DNA of 64,000 bases from Mixta gaviniae (GTDB lineage Bacteria > Pseudomonadota > Gammaproteobacteria > Enterobacterales > Enterobacteriaceae), in assembly GCF_002953195.1 (NCBI RefSeq), contig NZ_CP026377.1, forward strand, positions 3,038,001 through 3,102,000, given 5' to 3'. Position 1 is the first letter of the stretch, and every line of letters begins with the position of its first letter. The notes beneath the pieces are model-generated. The model was not told the origin of the DNA, searched no databases, and worked only from the letters and a program-made list of their open reading frames with translations. This document shows, piece after piece, positions 9,001-19,000 of this stretch. The translations under genes were made by a program, and so were the position numbers.

Positions 9001-9286
9001 TCACGGTTACGGTGTCGCCCGGATTGCCCTGGCGCACATAGCCGGACACCACGGTGGCGTTGCCATGTTCGTAATAGCCGATGGTATTATCAATGGAGAT
9101 CGGGTTGATGGTGATCGTCTCGTTCGCTGCGCGCGTCGGGGCGTCATCCTGTTGATGGCTGGATGAGGATGTCGTCGCCACGCGGGACGAGGCGGCATCC
9201 GTTTCAGCCGCCAGGCTGCTCTGCAGGGTAGCATCGGAAAAAGGAAGCGCGGCGGCAAGCCGCTGTCGATCGGTGGTGTTGGCCAT
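6050..9286 (-). CDS. Large secreted Ig-like repeat protein encoded beside BapA
   Basis: Protein of 1078 residues with no recognised enzyme domain. The ATG at 9286 is chosen because AGGAG stands 7 nt upstream; an in-frame start 16 codons earlier has none. Residues 1-50 are Ser/Ala/Thr-rich with no Sec signal. Next come eight Ig-like beta-sandwich repeats of about 90-110 residues, each with a D-x-x-GDN/GDD-x-x-x-x-x-E opening and a W-x-V-x-VP core; they form two copies of a four-domain block. A 200-residue Ala/His/Glu-rich tail follows (AAHDADAVKATTHAETTAHG). The last 42 residues (MWHSV...ENALAELLQQQHVQPVA) resemble the BapA C-terminus (VWSSV...TLGDVLVQHNLQVHVV). No cysteine seen. Lacking Sec signal and membrane anchor, and lying between BapA and its exporter, it is probably a second type I substrate; that is inference. 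Confidence 0.75.
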   Translation of the reverse strand: MANTTDRQRLAAALPFSDATLQSSLAAETDAASSRVATTSSSSHQQDDAPTRAANETITINPISIDNTIGYYEHGNATVVSGYVRQGNPGDTVTVTLHGKSYSGTLGNDTMWYVAVPESDIAQIPNGKVTVNASHTDSAGVAHAASSQINLLAGTVSPSVPVLFLNKVTGDDVLSAVERGGDLLISGWGRNIGEGYEVTVTLNGHQYHATTTKDSRWTISVPQADVQALPEGQITLLASLGHEARVAEVAKTLTLNNEGAGKASPSLAIDTVSADDTISLYEIGATTFLTGHASRIPAGSRIKLTIADKIFYGEVTSDGVWSVKVGQLYNAKNANSTHAIVSWQDSDGNEVAASREIHLVPSDYPYKYPMAFQIDTISVDGKVDAQEGQSDLIITGSKFSGENLGFGDTVYVTLNGKTYTGVVEGGNYDNHWQITVPASDVQALPPGSYTVIASINATLNTGESVNSTQTKTFTVLDPDLAFNPISVNNAITNNEHGNATVISGYAYQGAPGDTVLITLHGKTYSGKLGNDGMWAVTVPESDIAAIPGGKVRVTADHTDSAGVDHHVSTQFTLLNSNSKVPTLAVNKVTGDDVLSAVERGGELLISGWGRYIDSGHEVQVMLNGHTYSTKTTTDSRWVITVPKEDVQMLPDGQITLIATAFYGGAKEVAQVAKTLTLNHNGAGNETPVLTIDTISGDNNVDDGEIAAPFYITGQATGVPADSTVKLTAGDKVFFGTVTSEGVWSVNVPDLFSVKNATTTHITISYQDQDGNQFAATRTIKTAAGGYPYHYPMTFEFDPISGDNHLGGAEKHSDLVISSSRSSGEGLGIGSTVYVTLNGKTYTSVVAAGEDGQGFDNHWQVTVPASDVEALTPGSYTVVATMSDWLSWSGSNVTQVQAKILTVDADGAVTLSDVQPTQSHEASDALVAHAATLTATETAGADHHAQPLDAASLGLHSDSQPSLAALVDRLSAADAEPQTKTAAQPTAGAEASAHEGQTAKFADAEAAAHDADAVKATTHAETTAHGGEAALSPAPADMWHSVTAAGHLAAQGDAAAHYAPATENALAELLQQQHVQPVA
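6590..9110 (-). repeat. Tandem duplication of a four-domain block (about 1.26 kb)
   Basis: The domain order A-B-C-D occurs twice. A opens NPISIDNTIGYYEHGNATVV / NPISVNNAITNNEHGNATVI. B carries VTGDDVLSAVERGG in both. C has VSADDTISLYEIGA / ISGDNNVDDGEIAA. D follows YPYKYPMAF / YPYHYPMTF. At DNA level matching stretches are displaced by about 1260-1266 bp; for example the segment around 7491 matches the one around 8751. Confidence 0.85.
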
Positions 9287-9812
9287 AATAAATCTCCTGT
9301 GGCGCAGCTGAAGAATTGCCGTAGGCAGTCGCATCCTGCGGCCGAAGCCGGGATGAATTGCACAGCTTTATTTATCCTTTCAAACGCTGAAAGGGGGAGT
9401 TGGCGCGCACCGGAGCTGAATCAGCCCATTAACAAGGAATGAAAACATTACCTAAAAACGGTTAGTTACCGTCATACGCGAACAGGTATAAAGAAAACAA
9501 ATAAGACCAGCATCTCCATCAGTTTATCTTATCGATTAATAATATTAATCGTTGGTACCAGAACAGCAGTCTCTTCTTTTTACTTTTTTTTACATGATAA
9601 CTGGCTAAGAGCCTGATATGACGCTGCCTGCGCGCGCGCTGCCGCTGGCGTTGTTAAGCGGCGCTGCCGCTTGCGATCGTGCCGCCCATCGCTGATACGC
9701 AGCGGAAATAATTAGGAATTTCCCTGGCGGCGAAAATGCGCATGTTGGCGTAGCCGAACGCGAAACCGCGATTCCCGTCCCGGTTAACGCACGGCGAGCG
9801 GCGACCACCACA

Positions 9813-9920
9813 ATGATAGCGGCAACACCGGTGGCGATGGCAATAGCGGTAACGATAGCTGTGGCGATGGCGGTGGCGGTGGCGGTGGCGGTGGCGGTGG
9901 CGATAGCGATGGCGGCGTAA
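9813..9920. repeat. Hexanucleotide GGCGGT-type repeat
   Basis: Imperfect hexamer run centred on five perfect GGCGGT units (9869-9898) flanked by GGCGAT, AGCGAT and GGCAAT variants. On the plus strand an ATG-to-TAA frame of 35 codons spans it and reads as alternating Ala/Val/Ile/Met, but it has no ribosome binding site. It could expand or contract by slippage. Confidence 0.7.
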
Positions 9921-9944
9921 AACAGGCGGGCCCGGCGCGGCCCA

Positions 9945-9970
9945 TAAAAAACGGGGCGCGAACGCCCCGT
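9945..9970 (-). terminator. Terminator of bapA
   Basis: Hairpin ACGGGGCG / CGCCCCGT (9951-9970). On the minus strand it is followed by TTTTTTAT, a good rho-independent terminator about 45 nt past the bapA stop. Confidence 0.85.
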
Positions 9971-9984
9971 GGTTGGCTGGTTAA

Positions 9985-10000
9985 GGGGGCGAACGCCCCC
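9985..10000 (-). terminator. Second hairpin after bapA
   Basis: Perfect GGGGGCG / CGCCCCC stem with a 2-nt loop lies 14 nt after the bapA stop, without a T run. It may protect the mRNA 3' end or add to termination with the hairpin at 9945-9970. Confidence 0.55.
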
Positions 10001-10013
10001 GGTTGTTCGCGGC

Positions 10014-13000
10014 TTACACCACATGCACCTGCAGGTTATGCTGCACCAGCACATCGCCCAGCGTATCGGTCGCCGCCAGCGCCGAGTTGTGATAGACGTC
10101 GAACAGCTGTCCATTCACCTCCCGTTGGCCAACGCTGCTCCATACCCCGCCGTCGGCATTCGCCAGCGTCACCTGATCGCCGGTCACCCCTTTGATCACC
10201 AGATCGTCCTCTGGCGCATCGGTAATGGCCAGCGCTTCCTTCAGATCGATCTTCACGCTGTTGGTGCCCGACTGGCCCAGATCCAGCACTTCGATATGCG
10301 AAATCTTCAGCCCCAGCGCGGTGAGGTCGAGCTGCATATGCTCGCCGTTCAGCACCAGCGTATCGGTGCCCGCGCCGCCGTCGATCTGCGTGAAGTTAAG
10401 ATCGTTGAGGATAACCGTATCGCTGCCGCTACCGCCGGTAGCCGTCTCGCCCTGTTGCTGCGAGCCGTCAGCCAGCATGATGGTCACGCCGCCGATGGTG
10501 AAGGTGTCAGCGTTATCCGCCGTCTCCGCCGCCGCCGGAGTGACCGCCGCCGCCGTTTCGCTGACGCTGCCGGCCGCCGCGGCTGGGGTATCCGCCTCGG
10601 TGGTCAGCGTAGAGTCAACCACCGCCACTTTGCTGGTCGCCAGCAGCGCCGCGCTCTGCTCCGTGCCACCGGTCGCGTTTGCCATAGCGCTGTGATCCTG
10701 CGTCCCTTCGCTGGCCAGCGCCGCATCTGCGGAGACCGCCATCAGCGACATCGCCGCCACTTCAGCAGCGGTGGCCACCGGCAGCAGCGAGCCTAACAGC
10801 AGCGTGGTGGAGGTGGTGGCGCGGTTGCCCGCCACGTCCGCCGCGGTCACGGTGACGATAGAGTTAAGGTTCAGCGCCGTCAGCACGCCGCCGCTGAATT
10901 TCACGCTATAACGTCCCAGCGCATCGACAGTGGTTTGCTGGGTGGTGCCGTTCAGCGTGACGCTTATCGGCGTACCCTGCCGCAGGTTCAGGGTGCCGCC
11001 GCTGATGGTCAGACCGGTCAACAATACGCTGACCAGACTCAGCACCGGATCGACGCCGATCGCCGGCAGGTTGTGAGTGATAGCGTTAAAGCTGCTGCTG
11101 GTGGAGGCGACATTGCCTACCGCATCGCTGACTGACACATTCACTGAATGGCCGCCGTCGGAGATGTTGCGCAGCGTGGCTGACGGCACGCTGACGCTCC
11201 ATGCGCCGTTGGCGCCCACCGTGGTGGTGTACTGCGTCCCCGCCACGTTAACGGTCACTGTCTGCCCTACCGCATTGGTGGCGGTGCCGCTGAGCGTGCC
11301 GGTCGCGTTCGCTTCCGCCGCGTTCAGATAGCCGTCGCCGCCAAAGTAGCTGTTCAGCGTGACGGTCGGCAGCGTATGGGTGCCGACCAGCACCGTGCCG
11401 CTGGTGGTGCCGCTAACGCCTGCGCTGTTGGTGACGCTGACGTTAACCGTCTGCGTACCGTCAGCGATCGCCGCCAGGCTGGCGGGTGGCACCGCAATGC
11501 TCCATGCGCCGCTGGCGCCGACGGTCCCGGTGTAACGGCTGCCTCCCAGCGTGACGGTTACGGTCGATCCTTCCGCGTTGCTGGAAGTACCGCTGATGGT
11601 CTGCGCCGTCAGCGCGTCGGCGGCGCTCAGCCGGCCGTCGCCAAACACGGTATTAAGGGTCAGGGTTGGCGGCGTATGGGTAATCACGCTGACGTTGCCG
11701 CTGGCGTTGGTGATATTGCCGTAGGCGTCGGTGGCGCGCACGCTGACCGTCTGGGTGCCATCATTCAGCGCCGCCAGATCGGTGCGCGGCACGCTCAGGC
11801 TCCAGCCGCCGCCGCTGCCGACGGTGGTGGTGTAGGTACGCCCGTTCAGCGTCACCGTCACGCTGCTGCCGCTGCTCAGATTGCTGCTGCCGCCGCTGAT
11901 GGTTTGCGTGGCGTTAAGATCCGCCGCGCTCAATACGCCATCGCCAAAGATCGGGTTAACGGTCAGCGCTGGCGGGTTGTTCAGCCCTACCAGCAGGCCG
12001 GTGGTGACGCTGGAGACGTTGCCCACCGGATCGGTGACCGATACGCCCACCGTCAAATTACCGTTCAGCAGCGTGCCGAGAATATCAGGCGATACCGCGG
12101 CGCTGAAGCGACCGTCGCTGCCTACCGTGGCGTTCACCGTGGTATTACCGATATTGACCCGCACCTGGCTGCCCGCCGCCGCGTTAGCGACGCTACCGGT
12201 AATGTTCTGCGTCACCAGCGATTCAACGATATTAAGCACCCCATCGCCGAACAGCGGATCGAGCCGGATAACCGGTGGGTTATGGATGCCGACCAGCGCG
12301 CCCGCCGTACTGGTGTTGCTGTTGCCGGCGCTATCGGTCACCGTCACGCTGGCGGTCAGGTTGCCGTCCGCCAGCCCCTGCAGCAGCGCCGGCGTCAGCG
12401 CCACGCTGAAGGCGCCGTTGGCGCCAGCGGTGGTTGCCAGCGTCTGGCCGCCGATGGCGACGCTGACGCGCGCCCCCGGCTCGACATTGCCGACGGTGCC
12501 GCTGATGGTTTGGGTCAGCAAGGCATCCGCCACGTTCAGCAGGCCGTCGCCGAACAGCAGGTTAATGTTGATGGTCGGCAGCGTAACATCTACCACCAGC
12601 CCGCTGCTGGCCTGCGCGCTATTGCCCGCCGCATCGGTGACGCGGGCGCCAACGGTCAGGTTGCCTTCGGTCAGCGTGCTGAGAATAGCCGGCGTGACGG
12701 TCGCGCTGAAGAGACCATTATCGCCGACGACGGCCGTGACTGTGCTGTTGCCAATGGTGAGGTTCACCGTCGAACCGGCGGCGACATTCTGCGCTACCCC
12801 GGTAATGGTCTGGTTCGTCAACAGCTCCGCCGCGTTCAGGAAGCCGGTGCCGAAGATCGGGTTCAGGGTGATCACCGGCGCGGAGCCGAAGACGCCGATA
12901 TTCACCGACTGCGAGGCGGTGTTGCCCGCCGGGTCAGTCACCTGCACACCCAGCGCCACTGTGCCACTCAGCAGGTTGCCGAGATCGGTCGCCGGAATGG

Positions 13001-16000
13001 TGACGCCCCAGTTGCCGCCTGCGGCCACCTGCGTCTGGTAGCTCTGGTTGCCGAGAGTCACGGTGACCGTCGAGCCGGTGGCGGCGTCAATCACGCCGCC
13101 GATGGTCTGGCTCTGACCCAGCTCGGCGATGTTCAGCAGGTTATCGCCGCCGAACAATCCGGTCAGGTTGCCGATCACCGGCACGCTATCGACGATAGCG
13201 GTAACGGTTTCACCCACGGTGCGCTGGTTGCCCGCGGCGTCGGTCAATGTCAGGTTGAGATCGATATCACCATCCTGCAGCAGACCCAGCACGCTCGGCG
13301 GCACCACAATCGCCCACTTGCCATCCTGCCCGACGTTAGCGGTCAGCGTCGTGCCGCCCAGCGTCAGCGCCACCGTGGCGCCGATGCCGGCCGATTCGGC
13401 GATGCCGCTGATGGTCTGGCCAACCGCGGTGTCGGCGGCGTTCAGGAAGCCGTCGCCGAAGACCGAGTCCACCACCAGGTTTAGCGCCTGGTTAACCACT
13501 TTATTCACCGTCAGCGTGGCGTCGGTAATGTTGCCCGCCTCATCGCCGACACGCACGCCCAGGACCAGCGGCCCTTCGGTCAGGCTGCCCAGCACCTCCG
13601 GCGTTAAATCAATGCTAAAGGTGCCGTCTGCGGCCACCACCGCCGTAGCGATCGGGTCGCCATCACCGAGGTAGACGCCGATAGTTTGCCCTTCCGCGCC
13701 GCTGGCACTGCCGGTCAGCACCTGAGTGGTCAGGATATCGGTGGCGTTAATGACGTTGTTGTCCAGCAGCGTGTTCAGCTGCAGCAGCGGCGCGCCGGTA
13801 TCGACGGTAACGCTGGCAGGCGTACTGGTCACGTTGCCGGCCGCATCGCTAAGGGTGGCGGTAATTGGCGTTACGCCCTCGCCCAGCGCCTGCAGAGCGG
13901 CGGCGGGCACCGTGGCGCGCCAGCTGCCGTCGTTCTGTACGACGGCGCTGTAGCTATTGTCGCCCAGCGTGACCGTGACGGTGCGTCCCGCTTCAGAGAC
14001 GGAGGCCGTGCCGCTGATCGCCTGCGAACTGGCCAGCTCCGCACCGCTGAGGAAACCGTCGCCAGTCACCGGGTCAACGGTCAGCGTCGGCGGCGTGCGG
14101 TCAATCAGCAGCGTCGAACCGGTAGTGACCGTACCCGCCGGACCGGTGGCGGTGACCGTCACCTGATAGCTGCCGTCGGTTGGGAAAGCGGCGGCATCCG
14201 GGGTGATGGTCCAGCTGCCGTCGGCGGCGGTCACCGTGGTGGTGCCGACCGGCGTGCCGTTCACCGACAGGGCGATGGTGCCGCCGCCGGCGTCAAAGTT
14301 GGCGAAGGTGCCGGTAAAGACCGGCAGCGCCTCGGTGGCGTTAACAATATTGTCGCCGTTTACCGAACCGAGCGTCAGCAGCGGGCCGGCCGGCGGCGTC
14401 AGATCGACACTCACCGTGGCGCTGGCCGTACCGGTGTTGCCGGCCGGATCGGTAATGCTGACGCCGATGGCGGCGCTGGGGGCAGTCAGCGCGCTCAGGG
14501 TTTCCGGCGGCACGCTGACGCTCCAGCCGCCGCTGCCGTCGACAATGCCGCTAAAGGCGGCGCCGCCGAGGGTGACCGTTACCAGCGAGCCCGGCTCGGC
14601 GCCGGTAGCAGTGCCGCTCAGGGTCTGCGCGACGATACTTTCCGCATAATCCAGCGCGTTATCACCGGTAAAGTCGGCGATGGTGATCACCGGCGCGCTG
14701 GTGTTGACGTTGAATTCACTCACCACGCTGCCGCTGTTGCCGTTGGCGTCGGTGGCGGTCACCGTCAGGCTACCGTTGCCCTGCGCCAGATCGCCGAGCG
14801 TGGCGGCAGGCACCGCCAGCGTCCAGCTGCCGTCACCGTTGACGGTCGCCGGATATTCCTGGCCGCCCAGCGTCACGGTGACGCTTTCCGCCCCGCCCGC
14901 GCTGCCGCTGAGCGTGACGCCCGCAGCGGCGTCGGCGCCGTTAAGCTGACCGTCGCCGAACGGCGTGCCGATCGTCGGCACCGGCGGCGTCAGCGCCGAG
15001 GTAAAGGTTTCGGTGCGCTGCACCACGTTGCCCGCGTTATCGATCACCGTAATCACGATATCGTGCGCGCCGTCGCCGAGGCCGTTAAGCGCCCCGGCAG
15101 GCAGGTTGACCGTCCAGTCGCCGTTTTCATCGACGCTGCCGCTGTAGAGCGTGCCGCCCACATCGATATTGAGCTGCACGCCCTGGTTGCCGCCGGTCGC
15201 GCCGGTATTGCCGCTCAGGCTCAGCGCACCGGAGGCCTCGTTGATATTCAGCACGCCGTCGCCGAACGGTGTATTAATCACCGGCACCGGCGCGGTGACA
15301 GCCGTGGTGATCTCCAGCGGCGTGGTGGTGCTGATGTTGCCCGCCACATCGCTGGCGGTCACGGTAATGGTGTGGGTGCCGTTGCTTAGCGAATCCATCT
15401 GCTCCGGCGTCAGATCCAGCGCCCAGTTGCCGGCGTTGTCCACCGTGGCGGCCAGCGGTCCGTCCAGCCCGCTAATCGACACATTCACCGTCTGTCCGGC
15501 GCCGGTCACGCCGGTTTGGCCGGTCAGCGTCTGGGTAACGTCCGCCTCCTCCGCATTCAGCGCGCCGTTGCCGAACGGTAGATCGAGCGTCGCCGCCGGC
15601 AGCGTGTTAACAACCACCTGCAGCGTATCGCTGTCGCTGTTGCTGTTGCCCGCCGCGTCGGTCGCGGTAACGATAACCGGCAGGGTGCCGTCCGGCAGCG
15701 CCTGTAGCTGTTCAGGCGTTAGCGCCACCGTCCAGTTCCCTTCGCCATCCACGGTGACCGGGTAGCCGGTACCGTTAATGGTGACGGTCACCGTCTGCGC
15801 GCCGGTAATGCCGGTGGTGCCGCTAAGCGTCGTGCCCTCGGCAGCTTCAACAGCATTCAGCAGGCCGTCGCCGAACGGCGTTTCCAGCGTCGGCGCCGGC
15901 AGCGTATTGACGATGGCAGTAAAGTCGGCGCTGGCGGTATCGCGGTTACCGGCAATATCAGTCACGGTCACGGTAATGGTGTGCGCACCGTCGCTCAGCG

Positions 16001-19000
16001 AACCGAGCTGCTGCGGCGTCAGCGCCAGCGACCAGTTGCCGTTGGCGCTGACGTTCGCCGTCAGCGGATCGCCGTTATTGAGGCCCTCAATCACCACGCT
16101 CACCGTCTGACCGCCGCCGGTGACGCCGGTCACGCCGCTGATCACCTGCCCTGCGGCCGCTTCAGCGGCGTTCAGTGCGCCATCAACAAACGGCGTATTG
16201 ACCACCGGCGCAGGCTGGGCGGCAATCACCAGATCAACGCTGCCCTGCGCGCTGGCCGGGTTGCCCGCCGCGTCGGCGGCGCTGACCACGATCGGCGCCG
16301 TGCCGTCCGCCAGCTCGCTCAGGGCGTTGGCCGGTACCGTGATCTGCCAGTTGCCGTCGCCATCCACCCTTGTGATAAATTCGAGCCTGCCGATGGTCAC
16401 CGTGACCGGCGTATCCGCCGGCAGGTTGGTGGCGGTGCCACTCAGGGTTTGTTCTATCGCCGCGTCCGCCGCGCTGATAACGCCGTCGCTAAACGGCGCG
16501 TTCAGGGTCAGGGCCGGCAGCGTATTGATGGCGACCGTCAGATCCAGCGAGGTGCTGTTCGCATTGCCATTGGCATCGGTAACCGAAATCACCACTGGCG
16601 TGACGCCGTCGCTGAGCTGCTGCAGATCGCCGCTGGGGATCGGGATCGAGAAGTTGCCGTCACCGTCGGCCGCGCCGCTGTAGGTGCGGTCGTTCAGGGT
16701 AACGGACACCAGCTGGCCGGGAGCGCTGACGCCGGTGAGCGTAATGCCCGCCAGCGCCTCCGCGAGGTTCAGCGTCTCATCGCCGCCGACACCCAGCTCA
16801 ATGTTGGCCAGTGCCGGCGGCGCGGTATCAACGGTAAAGGATCCGCTGCTCTGCGCCGGGTTGCCGGCCACATCGGCCGCCGTGACCGTGATGGTATTGT
16901 CGCCCTGCGGCAGCGCCTGCGCCGCCGCAGACGGCACGGTGACGCTCCAGTTGCCGTCAATATCCACAGTAGTGGTGTAAGTCTGGCCGTTCAGGGTGAC
17001 GGTCACCTCACCGCCCTCCGGCACACGCTGGCTGCTGCCGGTAATGATCAGATCATTCGCCGCCTCCTGCTCGTTGACCAGATCGTCGCTGGCGATCGGA
17101 TCAACCGTGATCGTCGGCTGATTCGCCGCGCTGGCCAACACCGTTACGCTGCCCTCGGCGGTAACAGGGTTGCCTGCGGTATCCGCCGCGCTGACGATAA
17201 CGTTCTGCTGGCCGTCGCTCAGCTGCGCGATGTCGGCCTGCGGCACGGTGACGCTCCAGCCGCCGCCGTCATCCACGCTGCCGGTGTAGCTGATGCCATT
17301 CAGGGTAACGGTAACGGTCTGCCCTGCCTGCAGATTAGTGCTGACGCCGGTCAGCGTCAGCGCCTCGCCCGCCTCCGCCTGGTTGAGATAGCCGTCGGTC
17401 GACACCGCATCCAGCGTCAGCGTCGGCAGATCGGCCGGGCTGGCCACAACGGTTAACGGCCGATCGAGGGTGGTGACGTTGCCCGCCGCGTCGGTCAGGG
17501 TGACGCTGACTGGCGTGGTGCCGTCAGGAAGTCCCTGCAGCGTGCTGGCGGGCACGGTGACGCGCCAGCTGCCGCCGTTCAGCACCACTGTCTGCAGCGT
17601 CTGGCCGTTAAAGTTGACCGTTACCGTCTGGCCAACTTCGCTGGCGCCGGCGGTACCGGCGATCACCAAATCCTGCAGCGTTTCCGCCTGATTCAGGGTA
17701 TTGTCGCCAGCGATGGCGTTCAGGGTTAACGTCGGCGCGCTGTAATCGACGGTGACGGCGTTTTCCACCGTGCCGACGTTGCCGGCGGCATCGGCGACGG
17801 TCACCACAATCGGCAGCGTGCCCGCCGCCAGATCCTGCAGCGTGTCGGCATCCAGCGACAGCGTCCAGTTGCCGTTATTGTCCACTACCGCCGGGTAGCT
17901 TACGCCATCCAGCGACACGGTGACGGTTTGTTCCGCACCGGTAATGCCGCTGGTCCCGCTGAGGGTCTGCGCATTTTCCGCATCGTTAATATTGAGATAG
18001 CCGTCGGTGAACGGCGTGTTGATGGTCGGCGCCAGCACCGCGTTCGCTACCGTCAGGGTGCTGGTGGCGGTGGCCGGGTTGCCGGCCGCATCGCTAACGG
18101 TGACCGTCAGCGGATAATCGCCGCTGTTGATGCCGGCCAGCGCCCCGGCAGGCAGATCGAGCGTCCAGTCGCCGTCCGCGCCCACGCTGGTGGTCCAGTT
18201 CTGGCCATTGATGCTGACGGTGACCGTCTGACCTTCGCCCGCGTTGGTGCTGCCGCTGACGGTTACCGGCGCGGCCGATTCGACCGCGTTAATGCGGTTG
18301 TCACCGGCGATAGCATCGATGCTCAAAGTCGGCGTGGTGACGTCGACGGTGACGCTGCTATCCACGGTGCTGGTGTTGCCGGCGGCGTCGCTGACGGTAA
18401 CCAGCAGCGGGCTTTCACCCGCCGGCAGCGCCTGCAAGGCCCCGGCGGGCAATGTCACGCTCCAGTTGCCGCTGGCATCTACCGTGCCGCTGTAGTCGGC
18501 GCCGTTCAGCGTCACGGTGACGCTCTGGCCGGCACCGGCAACGCCGGTGCTGCCTGACAGCACCTGCGGCGCGGCGCTTTCCGCCGCGTTAAGCAAGCCA
18601 TCGCCAAACGCCGGCTGCAGCGTGGCGTCAGGCAGATTATTGATGGCGACGTTCAGGGTACTGCTGCTGGTGACCGCATTGCCCGCCGCATCGGTGGCGC
18701 TGACGCTCAGCGTCGCGCTGCCATCCGGCAGCCCGGCCAGCGCGGAAGCCGGGATGGTGGCGTTCCAGGTGCCGTTGGGATCGACGGTGGCGGTATAGGT
18801 GCGATCGTTAAAGGTCACGGTAATCGGCGTGCCAACCGGCAGGTTGGCGCTGGCGCCGGTGACCTGCAGATCCGTGGCCGCCTCGCCGGCGTTCAGGTAA
18901 CCGTCATCGCTCAGCGGATTGATGGCCAGCCCCGACAGCGCGTTGTTTACGGTAAGGGCCAGCGTCTGCGAGGCGGTATTGCCCGCCGCATCGCTGACCG

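Larger units (their letters stand above)
9287..10013. other. Intergenic region between bapA and the second Ig protein
   Basis: About 730 bp without a convincing gene. From the left: the RBS/promoter side of the Ig-repeat gene (9287-9600, AT-rich with long T runs around 9575-9595), then GC-rich non-coding DNA, the hexamer array at 9813-9920, and two hairpins at 9945-10000 that end bapA. A 169-codon minus frame across 9605-10114 is low-complexity Ala/Thr/Ile from the hexamer repeat and overlaps bapA, so I do not accept it. Confidence 0.65.

Noticed and set aside
9605..10114. 169-codon minus-strand frame downstream of bapA
   Set aside because: Starts inside bapA in another frame, consists mainly of Ala/Thr/Ile from the hexamer repeat, and crosses the bapA terminators.
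11376..13484. 702-codon open frame on the plus strand inside bapA, and similar long plus-strand frames at 13686-15389, 15981-17456, 21561-22766 and 23238-24308
   Set aside because: They are antisense to the Ig repeats, whose repetitive, GC-rich codons keep the other frames open. The products are Arg/Ala/His-rich, show no family motif and have no ribosome binding sites.
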